Below are positions 48,501 through 60,500 of a stretch of DNA of 64,000 bases, one piece after another (positions within the stretch are counted from its first letter, which is position 1; each line of letters opens with the position of its first letter). The stretch is from contig NC_080416.1 in assembly GCF_030265065.1 (NCBI RefSeq), positions 875,501-939,500 on the forward strand, read 5' to 3'. The stretch comes from Corythoichthys intestinalis (lineage: Eukaryota > Chordata > Actinopteri > Syngnathiformes > Syngnathidae). Below the pieces are notes generated by a model. The model was given only the letters and a program-made list of their open reading frames with translations, did no database searches and had not been told where the DNA came from. The translations under genes and the position numbers were made by a program.

Positions 48501-51500
48501 GAATCTGGACAAAAACATGTGCTTTAGTTTTCAAATAGTAAGCGTGCGGCCCCCGCCCACCCGGCGAACCCGGCGCCCGGTCCCGACAATCCAATTTAGG
48601 GATCGCACCATCTGGAATTAGCTTGTTTTGACCAGGTTGCAAAGCACCATGGGAGGTCAGGGGGCTTACAGCTTAGCTTTATAAAGGCGTTGAGCCGACC
48701 TCAAACTGCCCGCTGGCGCTTCGGAACTTCTCCCCGATTTTGAGTTTCCTATACGCATACGTAAACGGCAAAGATGGTTTTGGACGATTCCGACGTGGAG
48801 ATGATAGTGACCGACGTTGAAGTTGCTGTGAGTGCGTTCGTTTTGGAATTTTACCAGGTGGAATGTAGAGGCCGTTTGTGTCAAGTGGTTCGAAGAAACC
48901 GGTTTGGAAAATTAAATGGGAGGCTCTTTATTTGTAATGTGCTCTAACTGTTTAGGTTTAAAATTTGGATTTTAAAAAAAAATTCACATTCTTTAAAATG
49001 AATTGGGAACTTCAGATTGATTAAATCTTATTCAACGGATTGATTGATTGGTTGGACTTTTTTTGAAGGAGCACGATGTAGAGACCCCCTACGGAAGACT
49101 CCACTGCACCATGCGGGGAGTCCCCAAAGGAGAGCGGCCCATCATCCTCACCTTCCACGACATCGGACTCAACCGTAAGACTGGCGTCTTTCCCTCCCCT
49201 GCTCCGCCGGCCGTTCGGCTAACTATTCCTCTACCTCTTTTAGACAAGACATGCTGGGACTCGCTGTTTAACAACGAGGACATGGCAGAGATCTTGCACC
49301 ACTTCGCCGTGTGTCACGTGGATGCCCTGGGGCAGCACGAGGGCGCCAACACCTTTTCCACTGGGTGAGCCAAACACACGCACGTTAACATAAAAACACG
49401 GTTCGGTGACCTTTGACCTTTGAGGATTTTTTTCGGCCAAGTGGGAAGCATTGCCGTCTCTTTTTTGTATCTACATTCTTGATTTAATGCCATTTTCATT
49501 GATTTTTCTTGTTGTTTTTTTTGTTTGCTAATCAAAATATGTATGTGATAATTGTATCATTTTATCTTTTGGGGATATTATTAGCTTACTTAAATAGACA
49601 TTATATATACAAACATATTTTATCATACGATAGTCATGTAATATTTAATGCCTCAAAATGTATTTTATAAAAAGTGGCACTTTCATTAATCAATATTTTC
49701 ATCAGTTACATTTTCAATGCATTTTGCCATCTTTTTTAACCCCTTTAGACCTAAGCATGGTGCTGAAGGACATGACGCGTTCGCATCTCTAAACCAATAA
49801 ATACACTAAATTTAGTTGCTATTGCCACTTCTGGAAAATGATTGGACGAAACTTAACACAGTGAAATCAAATCATGAGGTTTAGCACGCCCTCTTTGCTA
49901 TTTTTGGCTCTTTGAAAATGGCTGAGACATAACGTAACTTCAAAAAGGCAAACGTAAGTGCTCATTTCTTATCAAAAACACATTAACAACATTAAAAATA
50001 ACTAATAATAGCATGAAATATCCTTGACCAAAAAAATGGCACTTTATCTGGTGTTTGAGGAGTGTAAAAATCATCAAAGATTTTTTTTTTTTGCCCATCC
50101 GAAATAATGCAGGTATGAAGGGCTTAAATCAAATTTTGCATGCATTTAAAAAAATATATCATTCCATTTTTTAAAATTTTTTATTTAATGTTGATATCAT
50201 AGGGATGTCCTGTTTGCATATTTTGGCACCTGAGTCTGAGTCACCTGATTTTCCCGATCCAATATCAAAAAATAAAATAAAATAGTTTAAATTTGAACAA
50301 AGGTTCCAAACATGTTACAGTACGGTACTGTTTACAGTACTTCCTCTTCTGCTTTTTCCAGGAGTATTGCGGATTATAAAACAGATTTTTGTTTTTTTTT
50401 TGGCAATGCATATTGTAGTTCTGGATCATTTTGTTAATTTTAGCCCTTAATTGGCCTGATTTCCAATCACATGATCGGATCAGGGTCGTCCCTATTATAT
50501 CAGTTTATGTCGAAAATCTATGTATAAACATTGACACAAGTTTCATTCCATTTTCTATATTTGGATTACATTGTAGAAGTAAATGTATTTTTGCATGTGG
50601 CTATATTTACAAAACTTGTTTTGTATTTTTTATTTAGTCTTTTGTCACATATTTGTTACATGCCATTAGGGCTGCAGCTATCGATTATTTTAGTAGTTGA
50701 TTAATCGATCAACTAGTTAGTTCGAATAATCGAGTAATCGGATAAGGAACATAAAAAAAAAAAAAAAAATACCTGAGCTGAGCCTTAAACGGTAAAAAAA
50801 AAAAAAAAATTAATAGGGATCTAAGTACAACAACAGAACAATTGGCTAACTTACATAGCAAAAGTCCGCTGGCTTAAATGCTATAGAATGCTAATGTTTT
50901 TCTTTTTTCTACAATGCTCTTAACAAATGGTTCAGGCAATATACCTATAAACTAAATTACGAATGCATTAAAAAACATTAGCTCAAACAAAAACTTAGTT
51001 TAAATTGGTCTTAACATGGAGCAGCTGGATTCAGCCATGTGAAATGAGGCAGAATAGAGGGCAGTCTATCCACCCAAATCAGTAAACCTAAATGCAAACA
51101 CTTTCAAAATAAACCATTACAATGCCACTTTCATTAAACGAATACTCGAAGCAACAAAATTTAATTTGAATGTTTTTTTCTAATTGAGTACTCGAATTAA
51201 TCGATTAATCGTTGCAGCACTACATGCCATCACATTTTGTTGCCATAATTTCTTACCTGAATTATTTGTAAAATTTTCATCATATTTGTTTACACTTGAG
51301 GTTTTAAATTACATGTTATTGACCAATGATAATTGTCTAAAATTTTATACAACATTTTAGTTCATTTTAAAATTATCTGTTTTGCTCCATTTTAAAACAT
51401 ATCTTTCTAAAATTTTTTTTTTTTTAAAATTCAAAGTAGGTTTTCGTGTATTTGTTACATCATTTAAAAAAAATGTTTCTCACCTGTTTTTTTTTTTTTT

Positions 51501-54500
51501 TAATTTAATCAGACTAATTCCGCGTATTTTTTCAACAACATATTTTTAAAAGATGATTCTTTTTGTGGTCAGCTACGAGTACCCGACCATGGACGAGCTC
51601 TCCGAGACGCTCCCGCTGGTGCTCAAGCATTTCGGGTGTGTTGAAACGCTCGCCGGTTAAATAGCGGACAGTCTGCGAGATGAGATGGTTGTCGGGACTA
51701 ACAGCTTGTCTGCACGTTTGTGTGTGCTACAGGCTGAAGTCTGTTATTGGATTAGGGATGGGAGCCGGAGCCTACATGCTGACCAAATTCGCTGTAAGCC
51801 ACACACTCTTCATCCCCTCACTTGGGTTTAATAATTGACTGCGAATAAATCATCCTGCAGAACTTAGTCAAAATGGAATTTGTTGATGATCATGGTTAAT
51901 AAATCACACAAGTAAAAACAAAAAAGTCTATGTAAATCATTATTTAAAAAAAGTGCTTGGTAGTGTTTTTTTTGTTGCTAAGCAGAATTTGAAATACGAA
52001 CCAGGCATTATTCATATAAATCAATGCAAAAAGATCTTTGTAAAATTCAAATGTATGCAATGTAATCTACGTTGTATTTGTGTTAGCTGGATTACCCGAA
52101 AATGGTGGAAGGTCTGGTGCTCATCAACATCAACCCGTGTGCCGAAGGCTGGATGGACTGGGCCGCGCACAAGGTAACAAAACACACAAATACTTCAATT
52201 CAGTACACAATTTCAAAGTATCACAATGCTGATATAGATTGACGAGACTGTATATTCCGGCTCTAGATCAGCGGTTGGACCCACGCCATGCCCGACTTGG
52301 TCATCAGCCACCTCTTTGGGAAGGTCGGCACGATTTGATCCGAGCGTTAATCGTGGCTAACTTTGGCTAACAGATGTTAAATGCTACTCCTTCAGGAGGA
52401 GATCAACCACAACCAGGACATGGTGGCTACGTACCGCCATCACGTGTTAAAGGACATGAACCAGTTCAACCTGCAGCTCTTCATTAAGGCCTACGAAAGG
52501 TAGAGAAAGTCTTCAGAGGCGGTCGCCAGTTGACACGTTTGTTAACCGAAGGATTTTGTTTTCAAAGTCGAAGAGACCTGGAGATTGAGAGGCCGGTTCC
52601 GGGAAGCAACAACAGAACCCTCAAGTGAGTCGGCGCCGGTCGCGATGGGCTAGTTTCGTTTTACCGACTTGCTCATTTCGGGATCTTTGACACCAGGTGT
52701 CCCAGCCTTCTGGTTGTTGGGGACAGCTCGCCTGCTGTGGACGCTGTGGTAAGGAAATAGCACTCATTTGAAACCTTGATCATTATTGAAAACTAATTTG
52801 GAACTTTTTGCACGAAACTGCAAGATGTCACTTCCCCTATAAGTTTCGCTGTGAACGAACGTCACATTTTTCTGGCAAAAATTGGCCGATGACCATCCCC
52901 GCTTATGCAGTAAAATTACGTGGAATGGGAACAAAACTTCTGTACCGTAATGTGAACTTTTTTTTTTCCCCTCTTCAGGGAGTCGATGGCGAGTCTGATT
53001 ACCAAATACCTATTTTTAACTAAACAAGTATAAAGTAAATCAAGGGCGTAGGTTTGTTGTCAACATTGGTAGGTGTAACCGGTGTGTCCGTGCTGCACCG
53101 ACCCCACCGCGGATCTTCGTGTACCCATTACACTCACCCCCCGAAAACCTTCGCTGGCGATCCGGGTCACGGCACCAATGTAACTGGTGTGTCCGTGCCG
53201 ACCGCGTTCCGATCCCACCTCGCTCATGTCAAGACTCGAACCCGCACCACACGACGCGTCCACTCGGCAGGCGGAAACACTAACCGTAATAAGCTCGAGC
53301 TAACGTTTAGCCGCCAGCGCACCAACATGAAGGCATCGGAGGGAAGGTTTTCCACGCAACGCTCACACACACAGACCTGCGTGTACCCGTTCCATAGGGA
53401 TTATATAACAGCATAACCTGCATGTACACTTTATGCTAGGGACAGGACATTAATAAAACCAAACAGATTGGGTAACAGTGTTGTTAATCTTACTGAAAAA
53501 AAGTAATTAATTATAGTTACAAATTACTTCTCCCAAAAAATAATTGCGTTAGTAACTCAATTACCTGAATGTAAGAGTAATTAGTTACTTGGCAAAGTAA
53601 TTGGTGATAATTACTTTTTTTTTTTTTCCCCTCAAAAAAAAAAAAAAAAAACATTGGCCACACTATGTGAAGTTTTTTGTGAAGGTTTTTGGTACAATTG
53701 GCCCGAGCCCAATTCTTTACCCTAATTTACCCTTTGCCCTGGATCAACTGTTAAAAGTTGTTAAAATTGCTCCCATTATTGCATTTCTTCCCTTCTCTCG
53801 ACTTTCGACATATGAAAGTTTTAAAACTGTTTCATCATTTAAAGATAGATTCAAGTCAAGATTTTGCTGATTTAGAAGTATTTTAGATAAAAAGTTACTT
53901 AGGTTAGCTAGGAAGGTTCTCTACAACAGAGCCGTCCTAAAAAGTCTACTGCTTTAAGATGGCGGCTGTCTACTAACGCATTTAGTGCCATGCAGTGTTG
54001 TTAATTTTACTTTAAAAAAGTAATTAATTACAGTTACAAATTACTTCTCCCAAAAAGTAATTGCGTTAGTAACTCAGTTACCTGAATGTAAGAGTAATTA
54101 GTTACTTGGCAAAGTAACTAGTGATATTTTTTTTTCTCAAAAAAAAAAAACAAAAAAAAAAAACACACAGGTCACACAATGTGAAGCTTAAAGTGTTTGG
54201 GGGACAATTGGCCCTAGCCCAATTCTTTACCCTCCACTTAACTAGACGCAAGGGTATTGCGATAACTAGCTAGTAACCTTTGCTATGTGTGGAAGTCATT
54301 TAAAGTTGTGAATCAATCGTTAAAGTTGTTAAAATTTCTCCCGTTATTGCATTAGTTGCCTTCTGTCTACTTTAAACATGTGTAAGTTTTAAAACTGTTT
54401 CATCATTTAAAGATAGATTTAAGTTAAGATTTTGCCGATTTAGGAGCATTTTAGATTTTAAAAAATTACTTAGGTTCGCTAGGAAGGATCTCTACATCTG

Positions 54501-57500
54501 GGCCTTCCTGAGAGGTCTACTGCTTTAAGATGGCGGCTGTTTACAAACGCACGTAGTCCTTAAAACATGTTGGCAGTGCAGCAGTGTCTGTCATTTGCAT
54601 CTAGTTTTATAATATGATATCTACCGTGTCATGTGGGCGTAGTTTGTCGGCTATGGCTGCAGTCAGGTATTATTGGAGCCATCTAGCATCGCGGTTGCAA
54701 CGGCGTCTTCCCCACTCCTGCTCTGCTCTCGTCCCCGTGAGTCCGTTTCTCTCAGACTTTTTTTTATTCAACCAACTTAGTAACGCATAGTAACGCACGC
54801 CTTTCCCGCCTCAGTAACGGTAACGGCGTTGCCAAGATGAGAAAAGTAATTAATTAGATTACTCATTACTGAAAAAAATAACGCCGTTAGTAACGCCGTT
54901 ATTAACAACACTGTTGGGTAAACAGGGGTACATTTTTCAAGCATATGAACCTAATTAACTCATTTGCTCCCAGAAAAAATGTATTTATACCTCTTTTGCG
55001 TTTTTTTTTTTTTTCTTTTTTCAAGAAGAATTTATAGCTTGAGAGCTCTCTGAGAAACAAAAAACAAGGCTCCAAACCCATTTTAAAGCAATAAAACTGG
55101 CCACTGGAGGGCAGTAGCGCATTTTGTAAAGACCCGCAACCCGATTCAACAGCAATGAAAGACCGGGCAGCACGGTCGGCGCGCTGGCGGCGGTATGCCA
55201 GGTGGCGGACGACCGAACAAAACAATCGAGAGGACGCCTGGAATGCCAGGTGCTGGACGACGGAGCAAAACGACTGAGACCACCGTGCAGCGGGCTCGCC
55301 AAGCAGACCCGCACAGATTAAAAAATAATCCATCTTTGTGAGACAGACAACGATGAGGGAAAAGTTTACACGGCAGATGCAGCGACAACGGCTTCATCTC
55401 GGCGACAACAGGCGTCATCTCTCGGTAGTCATGTGGAAACAAATTGTTACCTTGCTATAAAAAGCTCTATTTGTCTTGTTCATTATGATATTTTGTAAAA
55501 GGAAAACATTATTCAGATGTTTGGGATGTAAGTAATGCAAAAAATAGCTGTGTTAAAGTCAAAGTTATGTTTGAAATGTATGCGTTTACAAAAAGCTCGT
55601 TTTCTCCGTTTTTTCATCAGAAATTGGAAAATTGCTCAAACTAAGCTATTTTCTAATGCTGATTTCTAAAGAATGGAAAAAGATATGAACTCACTTTTTT
55701 CTGCTGAAAGAAGAGCGTCTAATCTTTCTTTTGGTGGGTTCCATGTTTATATAGCAATAGAACAGAATTTTCTGTTCAAAATCAGTCAAAATCCAGAAAA
55801 ACGGCCGGGAGCGAAGGGCCTTGCTCTGGTGAAAATGGCTGGGAGTGAATGAGTTAATTAATAGGCTAAATGATCAATGCAAAAAAAAAAATCTGTATTT
55901 ACTTATACTAACTTTCATGTGTATTGGTTCTGGCGATGTACCGTTCAATTCAAACCTTCGTTTCAAAAACTACTAGAGAAACATTTTGAAAACTTGAGTT
56001 TTGCCGGATAGCAAGTTTACACAGTTTAATGTTATGCTTACTCTGATGCAGGGCGGACTTTCGGTAGCAAAATTAGTGGTGTGTTCCCCACCTCCACAAC
56101 ATTGATGTATTTTTACATTACTTACAGTGGCTGCTGCTCCTGGTTAAAAAAAAAACAACAACTTCTAATATCCCTCCTCTTCGAAGGGGGTGGAGGAGGA
56201 GGCATGACATTATTCTGTCGTAGCTGTATATGTGTGTGTGGGTTAGGGTTGGGGGGGTCCAAGACATCAGCCAATCAAATGTGCTTTTCAGGGGAAAAAA
56301 ATGGACCGGCACATTCAGCAAGTGAAAAGGGGGAAATATAAGTCTGAACATAATGAAAATAATTCACTTAATAATGGTAGGGTCAATTCTATCGTTACAA
56401 TATATGGGCAGACAATCTAAATAACATATATAACTGAACACATTATATAATGCAATTAAGGTTGCTTAAAAATGGGTGGGGATAATTTGAGCATCCTGAA
56501 AAGTGTTATGTCCCGCTGTCCCTATGCAAACCTACGCCCTTGAAGTAAATAACAAATAAATAACGTTAATTTCATACCACAGGCGTATTCACTCACCAAG
56601 CAACATGTTGACCTATGCCTATATATGGAATGCAAGTACAACATTTGGAAGAATAACTAACAACATTTTGATATCCAAGTATGTGGGATGACGCGTACAT
56701 CTTAAAAACATTCTCTAAATTGCTGTCGTTGCACAGAAGTAGATTTTACTGGTTACTTTTGGCTAGTCCTAGAAAAAACTGAATTAGCAAGAATGGCAGC
56801 TTTTGCACGGCAAAACAGTTTTCGGGCAGAGTGTCCATTCAGGCTCAAAATCCGAACTTGAAAGCCTAACTCTGTTACCCAGACTTGAAATCTAAATTTA
56901 AGATCAAATCTGACTAACTAGTCCTTACCCTGATTTAGCACCTTAATTTGAAACCTCAACCTGTTTTAAAGTGCTAATTAAGAATGCGAATTGAAGGAAT
57001 CTGACTTTCTAGCCAGACCACCAGACCCACGCTAGCACAGCTCCAACGACCCGGGCCGGCGAGACCAGAAGGCCAAACTCCGCGTGTTCACCTTAGTCTT
57101 AACCCTTTGTACTGACTCGATTTTGAAAGGTTTAAAGAAGGCTCGCCGAAAACAAGTTGACAATTTTTTCAGGTCCACAACGATCAAAACGGCAAGGTGA
57201 AACAGAAACATTCAGGCGGGGAGGCAAGGTCACCCGGTCACACGTCAACAAAAGGTTCCCGAGAAAAATGACCTCGATTAGTTAAACATTCAGTCTTATG
57301 AAAGCTCTCGCGGGGCGGGCCGTGGGCAGGAAGAAGGGTGTGTTTGGGATTATTGTCTGCTTGTGGATTGGACAGGAGGATTCGGGAGTTACTGTTGTCC
57401 GGGCAATAAAGGTTGTGGATTTTGCCACCTCAGTGTCAAATGGGCTCTTGGAGTCTTGTCAGTCGTGTTATCAGTTGGATATCGGGCGTTCTACGGTGTT

Positions 57501-60500
57501 CCTTGTGTTGGGAGAGAGCATCCCGCCATTTGTTCTGGACTGTCCGGGAGATCAGTTGCGTGATGCACACGTTGGGCTTCCGTGATAAGAAGGCGTCATG
57601 TATCTTTTATGTTCGTCAAACCCTCTCTTTTATCCCAGGCAATTGTAGATCGTTTTATTTACCTGACATGTTTCGGCAGGCACTTCCGCCTTCGTCAGAG
57701 GGTGACAGAAGTGCCTGCCGAAACACGTCAGGTAAATTAAACGACCTACAATTGCCTGGGATAAAAGAAAGGGTTTGACGAATTTATAAGTGTAGGCAAA
57801 ATGAACTCTATACAACTGTATCTTTTATGCCCTGTATTCTGCTTGCTTTCCTTAAATTATGGTATAAGTGCTATTTATTTAATACTGGGTGTGCCAGAGT
57901 AATACAAACAGTCGATCGGTAAATACGAGAAACGATACTATTGCCTGATTGATTATATTAAGTGTGTTAGAATAATGCAAACCGTTAGACGGTGCCTAGG
58001 AGAAAAGGTACTATCTCCTTCAGAATGCATTGAAACGACAAATCAATGTTAAAAACCCTCATTTAAGGCCCCATGCCCAATTTGAGACTCCAATTTTGGA
58101 GTCTTATGTAGATTTTCAAAATCTAGTTTCAGTCATAATCTTATTTTAAAACACTGATTTGAAACTCGAACTTTGATTTAAAACCCTAATCCTGTTTCAC
58201 AGTTACAACCCTTAGCCTGGTTTGTTGCCATAACTTTAGATTAAAACACTCATTTGAAAGTCCACCGTCTTAAAACCTTTATTTGGATCACAAAATTCAA
58301 CATGAAACAGCCCATATTACCAATTTAACCCATATTTAAGAATCCTAATTGGAAAACAAAACTTCATACTCTGTTTAAAAGCACCAATTTGAAACCCTGA
58401 CCAACTTTATCTTTAAACTCAACTCAGTAACTTGAAACCTTGATTGGATATCCTAGACTGGGCAGAAATTTTTCATTTAAACCCCTAATCTATTTGTTTT
58501 ATTGTTCTTGCAGGTTGAGTGCAACACTAAACTGGACCCCACAAAAGCGACACTCCTTAAGGTAAGCCCCCCCGGCTTCACTTGTTATCGTCACGGAAAC
58601 ACCGCTGCATTTGTGCGCGCGCGTTCACCTGGTGACATATTAACCGGCGGCTGTGCTCAATCTGCCGCGTCTGACCTACTTGCGGCGACCTCTCGAATCG
58701 CCCGACAGGCCACCGGCCAAAATCTTTGACCGGCGCTTTTGCGCGTGTGTGGCGTCTAAAGCTGACGCGGCGTTTAATGGCACTGTGGAGAAACGAGCGT
58801 CGAGCTCTTTCGTAGCTTTTTCATGTTGGTCATTAATAGTATTGCAATATCTAATATTGAATTTCTTTCCTTTCAGATGGCTGACTGTGGGGGCATGCCC
58901 CAAAATGATCAGGTGTGTATGATGTCATACATAGATTGGAGAAATTTAGCTTTCTTTGTTTACTTTGGTGACTCTTGTGGGTGAAGTACGTCATCACAAA
59001 TCTTTAGGTTAATGCTTTTAATGCACGAATTATGAATTTTTTTCCCCCCTCAAAAATGTTTTTATTACAGTCATATAACTGTAGGTCCCAAACCCATAGT
59101 TTGCAGCCTCCATTTGACATTCAATTGTACTATACATGTAGTTTTCAATATCAAGTTCTCTCTTTAACATGTATTCTGTGACTGGGCTGGCAGGGAATGA
59201 GTTTACATTTATATGTTCTATGTGTAAAATGTTGAATTAATTCCTTTTAACAAATTAAGATACTTACTGTTGCTTAAACCCTTGATTTTTTTTAAATCAA
59301 CCCCCCTGTTTTGAGGTATTTCATTTATTGTTGGTTTGATCACTACTATTAAAACACTTAGTCATAATAACATGCTAGTGTTTGTGTAACATAACTACCA
59401 ACATCATGGTTATTGTCAGACGTTTATAAAAATGTTGAATGAGATTTGATTTATTCTTTCATTTCCTAAAGACAAACCAAACTTGTTTTTGACAGCCTGG
59501 CAAACTCACAGAGGCGTTGAAGTACTTCATTCAGGGCATGGGATACAGTAAGTACCTGCTTTCGCTTTTCTTATATTTTACTGCCCTCTGGTGGCCAAAT
59601 CAATGAAGCACTTGGACACGAGAACAATTTTCTTGTGATAGTTTGTTCAACTCTACCACAACCAGTGGCGTTATTAGGCCTATTCTTAAGCCCCCCTAAA
59701 TAATTTGGTGGTTAAAAAAAAAAAAAAAAATTACAAAAATATTCACTATAAAGTTGCCAGAAAATTAGTTTAAATCAGTGTTTTTTTTGGCAGCCATTTT
59801 AATTTGTGTCTTTTGGACGATAATACTTATTAGTCTTAATCATATTTTAGTCATTTCAAAATGTGTTTGTCTTCGTCTAGCTTTTGTTGACGAAAACTCA
59901 GACTAATTTCGTCTGTAAAATTCAAAAGTTTCACTCCAAAAATAAGATAAAATTTACAATTAACAATGACAGACGAGAACATATTGTAGCATCTACAAAT
60001 CTATCACGTGATAATACACACTCAGCAGGAAAACGGTAGGCTACATTATTTTCAATTGGTTATACCCACCTGGACGCCACGAACTGTATGTAAAAAAGTT
60101 GTCCGAGAGTTTAGGAAGACGCCCGCTGTTAGCAATAGCCTAATGCAAACGTAAATCCTATGCTATCACTACGAGTTACATTTAGCACTCAGCACAGACC
60201 TCACTAGGCTAAAACAACATGGCATATTCTCTGTTGCCGAGATAAGATGACAGTTCTTACCGTGTGTGTCTTAAAACAAGCAATTGGGAGACTGGAGAGG
60301 ACACTAAACTAGAGGGTGAGTTGGGGGGGGGGCGTCGTAGCTCATCACATGAGTGATACAACCAGGCAGGCTAACGACACATAAAAATTCACACATTGTG
60401 AACATGCGTTGAAAACTATGGCGCATTTTCGTCTCGTCAGAGGAAAACTGGCATTATTGTCGTTAAGTTTTAGTCTCCCAAGATGTGTTTTTAGCTTGTC

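Larger units (their letters stand above)
53041..56542. mobile_element. CAAGGGCGTAGG hAT-like element, copy C
   Basis: A perfect octamer aagtaaat flanks it (53033-53040, 56543-56550). Three later insertions are nested inside: a miniature LTR fossil (53074-53394), a hAT-like element (53476-54913) and a TTAA element (54959-55853). It enlarges the ndrg1 intron between the exons at 52697 and 58514. Confidence 0.85.

Noticed and set aside
49089-49283. Minus-strand frames over ndrg1 exons
   Set aside because: Antisense shadows of ndrg1 coding exons.
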